A stretch of 64,000 nt of DNA from Raphanus sativus (GCF_000801105.2 NC_079514.1:8804001-8868000), one strand, 5' to 3'; shown: positions 10,428 through 21,847, numbered from the stretch's first letter. Notes: generated by a model not told the origin, from the sequence alone. Numbers and translations: made by a program.

Positions 10428-13400
10428 CTAGTCATTCCTTAGCCAAGTGAGCATAAGGTTTTTGAAGCTCTTCTTGCTGTGTTGTTTCCCCAAGATTGTA
10501 TCTCTGATATTGCGATCAATGAGCTTGTAAATCGTTTGGGGAGTAGACGAGATCCCGTCATGCAGACGTTTGTTTCTTTCTCCCCAAATACTATAGATAG
10601 TGGCGTGAGCAACCATCCTTTTAAGTATCCTAGGAGCAGTGGAATCCCTGAGAGATAGCCACTCAACAAAAGATGTCCAAGTGATGAAGCAAGAGTGAGT
10701 ATAACCCAGCCTTCTCAGAATTAGAACCCAAACCTGTTGACTGAGTTCACATCGTAGGAGTAGATGGTCTCTGTTTTCAGGCAATGTATTACAGAGACAG
10801 CAGTTTGTCGAGATCCCGAGACCCCAGCTTGCGAGTCTGACTCTAGTCGGCAATCTATCGTACTGTGCAATCCACATGAGGAAGGCATGACGAGGCATTG
10901 CCATCTTAAACCAAACGCTGTCTGACCAAGTGACTAGAGGAGCTCTGTTTCTAATCGCCTCCCAAGTGCGAGAGGCAGAGTAGTGTTCTAAATTATCTCC
11001 ATCAACAACCCAGTAGTAGATGTCCTCTGTAGACGACGTTGACGGTAGTGGAATACTCGTGAGATGAATATGGAGGTTCTCTGCAGCAGGTGACCGTGCA
11101 CCTCTTAATCTCCAACCATTATCATCGCAACTATCAGCAACTGAAGCAAATAGAGGAATCGAGAGTTCACGAGGCCCTGTGTCACCAAACAGAGTGATTA
11201 ACCGGCCAAGCGGTGTCCATATATCCCACCAAAAGCTTATGCGTTCACCATTTCCCACCTCTGCCCGTAAGAAGTTTGCAGCTAAGGGTATCAGGTTCAA
11301 AAGAGATCTCCATGTCCCTGAGCCCGCTTTGTTAGCGTCTAAACTCCATAAACTCTCATCTCCAATCCTGTATTTTTTAATCCATGAAGCCCACAGAGAT
11401 GGATTTGGAATATATAACATCCAGAGCAGCTTCAGACATAGAGTCTTGTTCCAGATTTCGAGATTTCTAAAGCCAAGCCCCCCCTCTTTTTTGGGTAAAC
11501 AAACTGTACTCCATGCAATCTTCGCCACTCCACAATCAGTTACCTTACCAGTCCAAAGAAACCGGGAGCACAAACTCTGGATCTGTTGTAAGCAGCCTTT
11601 AGGGAGAACAAAAGCCGAGGTCCAGAAATTTATAGTGCCATTGATAACCGACTTAACCAACTCCGCTCGACCAGCATAAGATAATTTCCTAGAAGACCAA
11701 GCAGTAAAATGACCCGATATTTTCACCAAGAGGGGCCTGTATTCTGAGATTCGCAGCTTGCGGTGCATAAGGGGAAGCCCGAGGTAGCGGACAGGCATTG
11801 AACCAAGAGTGAAACCGAGACTTGTCAGGTCAGTAGTTTCAGCTTGGTTCAAGCCGCCCACATAGAGTTCCGTCTTTTCTTTGTTCATTCTCAGACCAGA
11901 CCAAGTCGCAAATAGCTCCATAGTGTCAACAATATTATCCAGGGAGTTCTTCTCACCATCAAAAAATATCATTAGATCGTCGGCAAAAGCTAGATGGGTT
12001 ACCTCCAGTTCTGCAGTCTTCGGGTGATAGCCAATATCCCCTGCTCTGAACTTTGAGTTTAGCATTTGAGAGAATACTTCCAGCGCAATAACAAAGAGAT
12101 ATGGAGATAGCGGGTCTCCCTGGCGTAATCCCTTTGCTCCCTTGAAATAGCCACACAGTTCCCCATTAACTGAAATAGAAAATCTGGTTGTCGTTATACA
12201 CTGAGAGATCAACTGCCGGAAATGTCTAGGAAACTCGAGAGCTTCGAGAGTGTTTAGATGAAGTCCCAATTGATTGAATCAAATGCCTTTTGCAGATCCA
12301 CCTTTAGTAGACATCGCTTTGAGATATCTTTCCATTTATAACCAGCCACAAGCTCCGTCGCTAATAGAACATTTTCAACCAGGAGACGACCAGGTATAAA
12401 AGCCGATTGGGCAGATGAAATGAGCTTCGGCAGGGCAGCCTTTAGTCTGTTAGCTAGCAGCTTGGAGGCAACCTTGTACACCGTGTTGCAACAGGATATT
12501 GGTCTAAATTCGGACATCCTGTTAGCATTAGCCTTCTTTGGAATAAGCGAGATGATCGTTGAATTCCATTGCTGGAGAAGAAGGCCAGTGGATAAAAATT
12601 CTTTGACTGCTGCGATCATGTCTTTACCCACAACACTCCAGTTAGCTTTGAAGAACTCTGCTGGGTAACCATCCGGTCCCGGAGCTTTTGACTTCGGGAG
12701 ATTTAGGAAAGCTGCCTGGATTTCCAGTTCACTGAACTCCGCTGCTAGGAGGTTAACAGCTTCAGCAGAACAACGAACAGGCAAGAAAGAAGCAATAAGA
12801 GACGGAGAGGGAGCCGATGCTGATGAAGTACCACCCAAAAGAGTAGTGAAGTAGTCAACAGCATGGTTCTTTATATCTTCAATCCGGTCTATGACCGCTC
12901 CATCCCTATCCAGGAGAAACACAATCTGGTTCTGAGCCTGTCTGCTCTTAATTACCATGTGATAGTAAGCAGTACCAGAGTCTCCCTCTGCAGACCATTG
13001 GACACGAGATCTTTGCTTCAAGTACGAATCTTCAGCCTTAGCCAACACATGCCAGCAATGATGGGACTCCTTTACAGCTTTTGTAGAAGAAGGAGTGGGG
13101 TTTGCAAGAGCACTTTCTTGAGCAATACACATTTCTGAGAAAGCCGTTTCGACTCGTTGCTCCAACTGAGAGAAGTGTTCTCTGTTAAAAGATTTAATAA
13201 TACCTTTGAGCTCCTTTAACTTTTTAGAGACCCTCAACTGATTGGTACCGTGAAAGTCCAGAGAATTCCAGCAGCCGCGAAGAAGCTCCACAAAATCCTC
13301 ATGCTGATTCAGGTGAGCGAAGAATTTAAATGGCCTTTTTTGCTTTGGCCTAGACTGATCCAAGAAGACACAACACGGGCTGTGATCCGAGATACCCGGA

Positions 13401-14056
13401 ACGCCAAAGACTCCAATAGATTCCGGGAATTTCTGAAGCCAAGCTGCATTTGACAGAATTCTGTCTAACTTCTTTGAGATATGTCCATTTGACCAAGTAA
13501 AAGAATTCCCACAGTAAGGAAGATCCATTATAGCAGAATTGTCAATGCAGTCTTTGAAATCCCTGAGTCCCCGTGAGAAAGTGAACTGATCCATTTTAGA
13601 GTGCTCTGATGGATGTAGAATCTCGTTAAAGTCGCCAAGTATGGTCCAAGGGAAGTCCATCGCGAACTGAGATACTGAGTGTGCTTCCAACTCGCTCCAA
13701 AGAAGACGTCGTTCCGTTCTGCAGTTGGAGCCGTAAACAAAAGATACTAGGAGCTCCTGATGGATATGAGGAAGCTTCACAACACAAGAAGTCATCTGAT
13801 GAGAACACGAGATAATCCTTACTTTCACCGAAGGGTGCCAGACCACCCATATTCTTCCAAGCTCAGCATGGTCATAGTTTCCATGAAAAGACCAGCCTGG
13901 TAGGATAGAATTTAAAATATTATCCGCCTTAGAACTCTGTACATGTGTCTCCACGAGCCCACCAAAAATAGGTTTATTCTTCCGCATCCATTTCTTAAAA
14001 CCTCTCCGCTTTACAGAATCGTTAATACCTCTTATATTCCAACAAAAAAGATCCAT
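10428..14056 (-). pseudogene. LINE 1 ORF2: endonuclease-reverse transcriptase, one frameshift
   Basis: The N-terminal part reads from 14056 to about 12254 and has AP-endonuclease motifs (FCWNIRGIN, GDFNEIL, GISDHSPC), then reverse-transcriptase motifs up to KAFDSINWDF. The frame breaks at about 12265, between RT motifs A and B, where the upstream frame hits TAA. A second frame then continues from 12269 to 10428 with GLRQGDPLSP, LAFADDLMIFF (catalytic FADD) and a C-terminal zf-RVT region (WFKMAMPRHAFLMW, CCLCN...C). Shifting one frame restores a continuous ~1,200-residue ORF2 like the intact one at 21848-25543. The element could not copy itself as it stands. No RNase H domain is seen. Confidence 0.9.
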
Positions 14057-14071
14057 ATAAGAAGGGAAAAT

Positions 14072-15769
14072 TTAGAGGATTAAAGGGCCTCCACCCCTAG
14101 ACTTTCCTTTCAACTGCTTCTTCATCCTTCGAGAAATGACCTCAATATATTTGTCATTACCATCACCCGGATCATCCTCATTTCCTGAAAGATTGCTACC
14201 ATCAGACAAGTGGCCAGAGGAGTGGCCAGATGAAAGAGAGCCATTTGATTGAGGAGACACTGCGTAAGGAGACAGATCCACGAAAAGACCCCCTTCCCTC
14301 AAGCTATCAAACTCCACAATAGTAGTGCGTGGAGGAGATTTGATACGCTGAGAGTGATTGTTGTTGGGAGACAGAGAGCGATGTCTATTTCCCACCTCCT
14401 TGGCTCGTGGTGGAGGAGAAGATCTTTGTGGTGGTGGAGGAGTACGGGCTACCGGATCAGCAGTGCTCTTTCCAGCAGTAGCATTCGAAGAGCCCGAGTT
14501 TCCTTTATCCACCGGCCTGTAGACAGCTTTGGTCTGCGGAACGATTGGAAGTAAGCTCTTTATAGGTGCTTTACCTTTCGCCTTCTCTCTATTGTATCTT
14601 GAGCATTCAATCGTTAAATGTTTCACGGAGTTGCAGAGAGTGCAGGTCTTTGGTGCTGCCTTGCATCGGGTTATGGAATGACCAACCTTTTTGCAAAAGG
14701 AGCACAACGCCGGGAGGAAGGGGCTAGAGACAGAGATACGACGAGTGTCACCACTTTCGAATCGAGCATTGACAAATTCAGGAAGTGGTTTCCTAGGATC
14801 TATAACTGTGTAGACCTTCGCCACCTCAATGTTTGTGAGCTGCTCTGTTGACGGATGAAGACATACTGGGTGCCCAACCATTCCTGCTATCTCTTTCAAG
14901 GCGTCTCCATTGAAGAACTGCAGCGGAACTCCCCTAAACTCAAGCCAGACAGGGACCATAGAAAGCTCAGGTTTCACTTGCTGGATGCCAGGGGACCACT
15001 TAGCCACGAACATCGAGAGGCCATCAATTTGCCAGAGACTTTGGCTTAAGATGCGTCGACGGGCGTGAGGGCAGGGAACACGGAAGAGAAAGGCCTGGTT
15101 ATCCATTTTGGAGACCGTTATGTCTCTACGATGTTTACTCCAGATACCATTTACAATCGCATGAACCGCACCACGGGCAGGAGCTTCGTCATAGAACTGG
15201 CCTATAATGAAGCATTCCCAAGCCTTCTTGTTCTTCTCTACTATGACGTTGGGAATGGTGACACACGATTCTCCTGAGTCTAAAAGAAAAGGTTTCTCCT
15301 TTGGGAATAGCTTTATCGAAGCTTCCTTCACAAATCCTTTCCAGAGCTCAGCTGGGCTTGAAGAAGTAGCTGAGGCCTTAGGTGTAGTGGGAGGGGGGAC
15401 ACGACTGTCCTGACAATCCCGAGTGAGATTAGTTTCAGTCACCATTCCCACCGCAGTAGTGGAATCAGGAACTGGAAGACTAGGTACAGTTACTTCTGTA
15501 GCTAGGGTTTCGAGATTGGGAATAGCAATCTCCATGGCCAGATCTGCTACAGGGGCAGTCGGGGCATCAGTATTGTTAGCCAGATTCACCACAGCAGCGG
15601 CATCACGGGCATCGATTGCTGGGGAAGGTTCACTTGCAGCCTTTCCAGCAGTAGAGTCGGAATCAGATCTATGTGTAGGGACATAGGGGGATTTCGAAAC
15701 AGAGGGGCGAGGTCGGGAACCAGAGGAGCCATTGGAGCCCTTTCCTTTAGCCGATTTCTTTCTTGCCAT
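14072..15769 (-). CDS. LINE 1 ORF1: DUF4283/zinc-knuckle nucleic-acid-binding protein
   Basis: About 565 codons from the ATG at 15769 (MARKKSAKGKG). The open frame extends upstream to 15880, only 13 bp from the element's 5' end, so the internal ATG is the better start. After a Pro/Ser/Ala-rich N-terminus comes a DUF4283-like block (WECFIIGQFYDEAP, FLFRVPC, WLEFRGVP), then two zinc knuckles: CSFCKKVGHSITRC (C-X2-C-X4-H-X4-C) and the variant CTLCNSVKHLTIEC. The tail is Pro/Ser-rich and basic. ORF1 products of plant L1 elements bind the element RNA as a chaperone or coat. The ORF is unbroken and its stop lies 15 bp before ORF2. Confidence 0.9.
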   Translation of the reverse strand: MARKKSAKGKGSNGSSGSRPRPSVSKSPYVPTHRSDSDSTAGKAASEPSPAIDARDAAAVVNLANNTDAPTAPVADLAMEIAIPNLETLATEVTVPSLPVPDSTTAVGMVTETNLTRDCQDSRVPPPTTPKASATSSSPAELWKGFVKEASIKLFPKEKPFLLDSGESCVTIPNVIVEKNKKAWECFIIGQFYDEAPARGAVHAIVNGIWSKHRRDITVSKMDNQAFLFRVPCPHARRRILSQSLWQIDGLSMFVAKWSPGIQQVKPELSMVPVWLEFRGVPLQFFNGDALKEIAGMVGHPVCLHPSTEQLTNIEVAKVYTVIDPRKPLPEFVNARFESGDTRRISVSSPFLPALCSFCKKVGHSITRCKAAPKTCTLCNSVKHLTIECSRYNREKAKGKAPIKSLLPIVPQTKAVYRPVDKGNSGSSNATAGKSTADPVARTPPPPQRSSPPPRAKEVGNRHRSLSPNNNHSQRIKSPPRTTIVEFDSLREGGLFVDLSPYAVSPQSNGSLSSGHSSGHLSDGSNLSGNEDDPGDGNDKYIEVISRRMKKQLKGKSRGGGPLIL

Positions 15770-15893
15770 TCCAGGAGGGGGCGCCCGGCGCCGGAGCCGG
15801 CGACGGAGGAGGTGAAACGAAGAGGTCTTCAGATTTGAGAGAATTTTCGCCAAGCGCGTGAGGCGCGTGTTCAAGCTCAAATTTTCCGATCAC

Positions 15894-15907
15894 TTTCTCT
15901 CATTGTT
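15894..15907. repeat. Right target-site duplication of LINE 1
   Basis: Second copy of the 12-14 bp duplication described at 10269-10280; host intron sequence resumes here, 18 bp before ABCA3-A exon 7. Confidence 0.9.
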
Positions 15908-18627
15908 AACATATGCCTCTGCAGATATCAAATGCTTATCTAAAGTTTCTGAAAGGCCCCGGGATAAGGATATTATTTGAGTTTGTCAAAGAAGTTCCTA
16001 AACACGCAACTATATTGAACACTGACATAGCGTCCTTGCTTGGTCCACTTTTCTTCACTTGGGTTGTTCTTCTTTTGTTCCCTGTAAGTTCTCTCCTACC
16101 AGAGACTTGAATGTTTTTAATTATTCCTTTGTATGTAAATGACTAGCTATAAATCTTGCAGGTGATCTTGACATCATTGGTGTATGAGAAACAAGAACGT
16201 CTAAGAATTATAATGAAAATGCATGGCTTAAGCGATGGTCCGTACGTATTGGTTGATTTCATATGCCTATTTTCTAACTATATCCGTGTTGTATGTCGCT
16301 TCTTTGGTGATCTTCGGATCAGTAATAGGACTCAAGTACTTTCGGCTCAATACCTATAGCATCCAGTTCGTTTTCTATTTTATCTACTTGAATCTACAAA
16401 TCGCTCTTTCCTTTCTTGTTTCTTCAATATTCTCAAAGGTTAAGACTGTTACAGGTAATAATAACATATTATTTTTCTCATCAAGAACATGCCAATGTTC
16501 AAAATTGAATGGTCTCTTTGTTTTTATGGATTAATTGTAGTCGTTGCTTACATAATTGTGTACGGTAGTGGGCTCTTGGGAAGCTTTCTCTTCCAAAAGA
16601 TGCTTGAAACTCAGTCATTTCCGGGTAACCTTAACAAAAAAAAAATTAATATGCTCGTTTTTATCACTTACTTCTTATTTTTTGGTATATAATATCTATA
16701 TGCCTTACAGAGGAATGGATTGTTGCCTTGGAATTGTATCCTGGGTTTTCTCTATACCGGGGGTTGTATGAGTTCTCACAATATGCCTCCAGGGGAAGTG
16801 GGATGAAGTGGCAAGATATCAGTGATAGTGGAATGGGTGAAGTTTTATGCATCATGTCGATAGAGTGGTTTCTGGCTCTCATCATAGCCTTCTATATTGA
16901 TCAAGTTTTCTCATCTGGGAAGCACCCTTTCTTTTTCTTGAACCCTTCCAAGAAGTCTTCTTCTATACCAAGTAAGCCTACCGTGCAGAGGATGGATTCT
17001 AAAAAAGTCTCCATAGACATGGGGAAAATAGATGTCAGTCAGGAGGTATGTTTAACAAGTCATATTTTTGGGCTTTCCATGTGTTCTCTGATGTTAACAT
17101 TAAATGAGATAATAAACAGAGGGAAAAGGTGCAACAATTGAGAAATGAAGGTAGCGCAGGGCACGCCATCTTGTGTGACAACTTGAAAAAAGTGTATCCA
17201 GGTAGAGATGGTAACCCTCCAAAAATGGCAGTAAGAGGGTTATATCTCGACGTTCCTTCAGGAGAATGCTTCGGCATGCTTGGACCTAATGGCGCTGGAA
17301 AAACATCCTTCATCAGTATGGTCAGTTTCGACAAAACAGTTTCACAAATAAACGTTATAGTGCGTCAAATTTTGTAATCTTTTACTGTATTTTTTGTTGT
17401 TTCCATAGATGACAGGGCTACTCAAACCTTCATCTGGAACAGCATTGGTTCAGGGTTTGGACATATGCAAGGATATGAACAAAGTATACACTAGCATGGG
17501 CGTTTGCCCACAACACGAGTAAACACACACTTACAATTCTTCTGCATGTTCCTTCTTTACCAAGCAAATAAGAAACAGTTTAGAGAACAATTTCGGTTTT
17601 GTGGCATTCTCTTGGTTGTAGCTTGCTTTGGGAGACACTAACAGGGAGAGAACATCTTCTCTTCTACGGGCGACTCAAGAACTTTAAGGGCTCTGCTCTA
17701 ACGCATGTATATATATATCTGCCACACCTTGCTGTCTTAGTTTAGTTTCGTGTTATATATAATTCCAGAAGAAGACAATATTGTTAATTCATTGATACAT
17801 AATCATTTCAAGGCCGTGGAAGAATCTCTAAAGAGTGTAAGCCTTTTCGACGGAGGAGTTGGCGACAAACCTGCTGGAAATTACAGTGGAGGTATGAAAA
17901 GGCGGCTTAGTGTCGCTATATCACTTATTGGGAACCCCAAGGTACATGCATTCTTGTTGCTTGTGTCGTGTTTTCAAGCAATTTGGTTATTAACAAGCCT
18001 AAGGTGTGATTAATCATTCTCTTAATTATTAGGTAGTTTATTTGGATGAGCCAAGCACAGGACTTGATCCAGCCTCGAGGAAGAACTTATGGGATGTGAT
18101 TCAGCGTGCAAAACAAAACACAGCAATTATCCTCACAAGTATATACATACATATATTATTTTCTTAGATTATATATGGGATGTGCTTAAGTGTTCTTCTT
18201 AAATAGACTTAATCTTAACGTTAAGACTACGTTTTCAGCTCACTCGATGGAAGAAGCAGAGTTTCTATGCGATCGATTGGGAATATTCGTAGACGGGGCC
18301 TTGCAATGCATAGGAAACTCCAAGGAACTAAAGAGCAGATACGGTGGATCGTATGTGTTCACGATGACAACATCTTCAGAACATGAGGAAGATGTTGAGA
18401 GATTGGTATCAACTGTGTCTCCCAACGCCAAGAAAGTATATCATCTCGCTGGTACACAGAAGTTCGAGCTCCCAAAGAACGAAGTTAGGATTGCTGAGGT
18501 GTTTAGGGCTGTAGAAAAGGCTAAATCCAACTTCACAGTCTTTGCTTGGGGACTTGCCGACACAACTCTCGAAGATGTCTTCATCAAAGTCGCTAAATCT
18601 GCTCAAGCCTTCATTTCCTTGTCTTGA

Positions 18628-19703
18628 TGAAGCCTGATTTTTCAAGTTAGGGTTTCTATTTTTTTGAGTCAAAGATGTGTCTTCGGGCGCACGCAACCAA
18701 CTTCCTAATACTTCTCATGCAATTTGTATATACTATTAGCTGTACACGTTTTTTACATAGAAGCTTCAGCCTATGTTGAGATGTCCCATAATTATTCGTT
18801 GTTACATACTCTCTATGTATTACAAATTAATATGAACATGAAATATTTGCTTATGCCAATTTACATTGTCGGGCTGAGTATATGCAAATTAGTTGATGTC
18901 TTTTCTGACATTCAAGCTGTGTCATCACATCAATCTTGGTGTTATATATGTGAATCCAACTAATCAATCTTGGCATATATTACCGTTATGTTTGGTTTTA
19001 GTACTTATTAGCTGATCAATTTGTTCCGAAAACAAAACAAACGGGTCTTACACCTTAACTAATTTGGTTAAGTCGAACGACTTAAAAATGTATATATATA
19101 GCTAGGGATTAAAAAACAAATAAAGAGCTGCAAGAAACTGAAACCAAATTAGGGTAAAAAATGAATGGCATCGAGTGTTCTTTAACTTTCAGTAATCGTG
19201 TGCATATACCATCAGAAAAGAACACAAGTTATTCATCTTTATTAAGAAATGGGATACAATTGTGTATGTTTTTTACACATACATATACCACATATTAGCA
19301 GTCGTGCTGTAATCAAAGAATATGTTTTTTTTTTGCTAAAATAAAAAAAATATGTTTCATAAAAGGAACCAATAAATCTTCTTCTTATAAGCTACACATA
19401 ACATAATCATCCTGAAAAAATGTGCTTCAGTTCTATAGAGCTTAAGGAACCTACTCATCTCCATCATAGAACAACAATAATATTTTATGCGTATTGACTT
19501 AAATAGTAGGAAATATTTCAAAGAGAAAAAAGGGCACATATTAATAAGATAGCTTCTCATTATATTATATCATCCAAAATAAGAATAATAAGATAAAACC
19601 TATTACAAGGCATTTTTATTGGTTTACTCACTCATACGTATCATCATAGCAGTTGATTAATTATAGAAGAAATAGACGTTTCTATGGGAAGAAACAGTCG
19701 TTT
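18628..19703. other. Intergenic DNA between ABCA3-A and the ECA1-like gene
   Basis: Contains the converging 3' flanks of ABCA3-A (+) and the ECA1-like gene (-). A reverse-strand AATAAA (TTTATT at 19615-19620) lies 84 bp beyond the ECA1-like stop. No further gene is seen. Nearly identical to 54588-55663. Confidence 0.6.
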
Positions 19704-20003
19704 CTATGGGAAGAAACATATTCCTTTGATCATCAGGTGAACAAGAGGCTGTCCGGGGAACACTATTGGCCAGCAATCTTCGCTTAAACCTTCCAAAACG
19801 TCACAGCAATTGTGCTTAAGGTGGCTAAAATCCCAACGTAGTATGGCAGTTATGGCATCAGTGCATCCCTCCACATTTTGGATTGTCTTCAGACATTCTG
19901 CAGGACTATAGAAATAAGATTTTCCTGCACTCAAAGGCGAAACACTTAGTATAACGAACAATATCATAGCTAAAACCGTAACATTTCTGTTCAAAGCCAG
20001 CAT
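19704..20003 (-). CDS. ECA1/EC1-like prolamin-domain secreted cysteine-rich protein, unit A
   Basis: Intronless gene of 99 codons. Residues 1-26 form a signal peptide (LAMILFVILSVSPLSA). The mature part has six cysteines spaced C37-X9-C47-X18-CC66/67-X9-C77-X18-C96, with GC..AI...., HNCC..L and DCWP.VFP, the layout of the prolamin-like domain of ECA1 gametogenesis-related and egg-cell-secreted proteins. Those relatives are small secreted proteins, several expressed in female gametophyte or seed tissue. A TATA box (TATATAAA, 20089-20096 on the reverse strand) sits 86 bp upstream of the ATG and a poly-A signal 84 bp downstream, so the gene looks complete. In this unit a full-length LINE begins 197 bp upstream of the ATG. 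The unit B copy (55664-55963) encodes the same protein. Confidence 0.8.
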   Translation of the reverse strand: MLALNRNVTVLAMILFVILSVSPLSAGKSYFYSPAECLKTIQNVEGCTDAITAILRWDFSHLKHNCCDVLEGLSEDCWPIVFPGQPLVHLMIKGICFFP

Positions 20004-20088
20004 CGTTTCTTATGTTTTGACAAGATATAAAACAAAAACAAATGAAAGTTCTTTAGAGATTATGTTTGCAGAAGATATAAAACGATGA

Positions 20089-20096
20089 TTTATATA
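20089..20096 (-). promoter_or_regulatory. TATA box of the ECA1-like gene, unit A
   Basis: TATATAAA on the reverse strand, 86 bp upstream of the start codon. The same element is kept in the unit B copy and in the promoter relic near 27340. Confidence 0.55.
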
Positions 20097-20363
20097 GGAG
20101 AAGAATTTAGTGATCTCAAGACATTTTGGTTGGTAAAATTACCCAACTTTGTTGCACCCATTCGTAACTGTTTTTATTAGAAACTACTCACGTGAAGAAT
20201 AAAAAGCTAAGAAAACAAAACAGAAGAAGGCGCGTGAATCTGACTCTCTCTAAAAAGTGCGACAAAAAGGCGATTCGTCCCCTCCCTTTGTCACCGGCGG
20301 CGTAGCCTCACGCACACCGCCGAGAACTCTCCCCCCCCCTCTTCTTCGTCTCTCTGCTCACCC

Positions 20364-21815
20364 ATGGCTCCTCCTGACCCTTCGGTTCCTCCGGACCTGC
20401 TTTTCCTCTTCCCGTCAGACTCTGTTTACTCTGGTTCTGCCCTAGCACCGTCGTTACCCTCCGCTCTGTTGGCTACGCCTCCGAGTTCTCCGGCAGGACC
20501 TTCTCAAATTCGATTTCAAGACTCTTCAGCGGTTGTTCCCCATCCGCCGAAGGCTCTCACTCCCCTCCCATCGGCTCATCCCTTTGCTCAGGAACCGTCT
20601 TCAAAATGGACCGGTCTTTTTAAGACTACGGGCCTAAATCTCTCCAAGATAGCGGGACCAACTTACTCTGAAGATGGCATTCCAACGATTAGGGCCCCGG
20701 ATTCTGTTAGATTGAGCGCTTCAAAGATTTGGAAGGACCATTTGGTAGCTTTCTTTCATGGAACTCCTCCCTCTACGGCTAAAATTATCAATGATCTGAA
20801 CCCTATCTGGGGTAAGAAGGGGAAGATCTCGGTCAAATATCATTCGACACGATCTCGTATGATTTTTATTCCTTGCGAACAGACAAGGAAATGGGCTCTG
20901 GATGTTGGCTTTTGGCATTCTGGGAATTGCTCCTTCACGGTGCTCCCATGGTCTCCTTCTATGAACTCATCTCCCATGAAGTTAGAACATGCTCCGGTGT
21001 GGGTCTTGTTTAAGAACGTGCCGCAAGAACTATGGTCATTGGAAGGTTTCAACTCCATAGCTTCGGGGGTTGGAATTCCAGTCTACTCGGAATTCCCTCA
21101 ACTAACTCCTTACACTAATGGAATCATCAAGCTTAAAGTCGTCATTGAATTGGAAAAGAACAGGCCTTCATCAGTAAGAATAACTGATAAGGAGGGGTTC
21201 TCCGTTTTGGTTTCCTGCTCATTTCCAAAGCTGCCTCCTTTTTGCAATCGCTGCCTGGAGTTTGGTCATCTGCAACTCCGATGTCCTAGCGCTGTGGTGA
21301 CATTACCTATTCCTGTACACGTGGAATCTCCGGCAAAGCAAGGGGAGTCTTCGGTTGCTAGTAAGGCTTCAAGTGGATCTCTACCTAAGAAGAGTCTAGT
21401 TCGAGCTTCAAGTCTACCCTCTACTCTTTCTCGGTCTCCTTCTAAAGCCTCAACAGGAGATTGGATTACGGTTGTTTACAAGTCCAAGGTTAACAAAGCT
21501 CCTCCTGATGCTGTCCCATCTCCTCCCCAGGAGCCTCTAAATTCACGGCAGCTGGCAGAGGAAGATGATTTGGTCAGGATAGCTCAGGATATTCTTCGGA
21601 AGCGTCTGGCGGATCGAAATGAAGCCTCGAGCTCATCCCTTCTAGGACCAGAAAAGAGGAATGCAAGAAGAAGGCAGAGACGTCGACTTCGTGCTCTCAC
21701 CGAGGACCCCTCATTTGATGCGAACTCCTTTTCTTCTCTTGCCTTCGACAAGGAACTTCGGTCTTCTTCTGCGGATCAGGCACCGTTGGGTCCTGATTCA
21801 ACCCCTGTTAACTAG
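20364..21815 (+). CDS. LINE 2 ORF1: DUF4283/zinc-knuckle protein
   Basis: 483 codons starting MAPPDPSVPPDLLFLF, a Pro/Ser-rich head common in plant L1 ORF1. A DUF4283-like core follows (around residues 100-250: IWKDHLVAFFHGTPP, RMIFIPCE, APVWVLFKNVPQELW). One zinc knuckle CNRCLEFGHLQLRC (C-X2-C-X4-H-X4-C) sits near residue 296. The tail is Ser/Pro-rich and ends in a basic cluster (KRNARRRQRRRLRAL) likely to bind RNA. No stop or frameshift. It is clearly diverged from LINE 1 ORF1, so the two elements are different families. Confidence 0.9.
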   Translation: MAPPDPSVPPDLLFLFPSDSVYSGSALAPSLPSALLATPPSSPAGPSQIRFQDSSAVVPHPPKALTPLPSAHPFAQEPSSKWTGLFKTTGLNLSKIAGPTYSEDGIPTIRAPDSVRLSASKIWKDHLVAFFHGTPPSTAKIINDLNPIWGKKGKISVKYHSTRSRMIFIPCEQTRKWALDVGFWHSGNCSFTVLPWSPSMNSSPMKLEHAPVWVLFKNVPQELWSLEGFNSIASGVGIPVYSEFPQLTPYTNGIIKLKVVIELEKNRPSSVRITDKEGFSVLVSCSFPKLPPFCNRCLEFGHLQLRCPSAVVTLPIPVHVESPAKQGESSVASKASSGSLPKKSLVRASSLPSTLSRSPSKASTGDWITVVYKSKVNKAPPDAVPSPPQEPLNSRQLAEEDDLVRIAQDILRKRLADRNEASSSSLLGPEKRNARRRQRRRLRALTEDPSFDANSFSSLAFDKELRSSSADQAPLGPDSTPVN

Positions 21816-21847
21816 TGCGGTAGCACTCCCCCTTTTTGTGTATATAA

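Larger units (their letters stand above)
10281..15893 (-). mobile_element. LINE 1: full-length L1-type retrotransposon, antisense in ABCA3-A intron 6
   Basis: A 5.6-kb non-LTR element read on the minus strand. Its 5' end is at 15893 and its poly-A tail appears as the T run at 10281-10299. It has ORF1 (14072-15769) and ORF2 (10428-14056, one frameshift). It is bounded by a 12-14 bp target-site duplication and absent from the corresponding intron in unit B, so it inserted after the units diverged. It is antisense to the host gene, between exons 6 and 7. Confidence 0.93.
8659..18627 (+). pseudogene. ABCA3: ABCA3-like half-size ABC transporter, unit A (frameshifted, LINE in intron 6)
   Basis: Sixteen exons: 8659-8730, 8911-9241, 9327-9406, 9646-9778, 9888-10007, 10096-10220, 15925-16083, 16162-16454, 16541-16624, 16711-17045, 17120-17320, 17409-17518, 17622-17706, 17813-17941, 18033-18138, 18239-18627. 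The protein starts MADPSPASFGTQANALL and carries GPNGAGKT (exon 11), [11 protein letters not shown] (exon 14), VVYLDEPSTGLDP (exon 15) and THSMEEAEF (exons 15-16), typical of the ABCA3-8 clade; the exact paralogue number rests on synteny with ABCA2. Two lesions separate it from the intact copy at 50239-54587: a 9-bp in-frame deletion after exon 2 codon TGGACG (loses NVR before the first membrane helix) and a 4-bp tandem duplication of CGTA near 16238-16245 in exon 8 that shifts the frame. Intron 6 is swollen to 5.7 kb by an antisense LINE. Probably non-functional unless the 4-bp duplication is a sequence error. Confidence 0.85.

Noticed and set aside
12420..15686. Several forward ORFs of 60-170 codons inside LINE 1
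   Set aside because: Shadows of the minus-strand ORF1 and ORF2 in GC-rich coding DNA; no family motifs.
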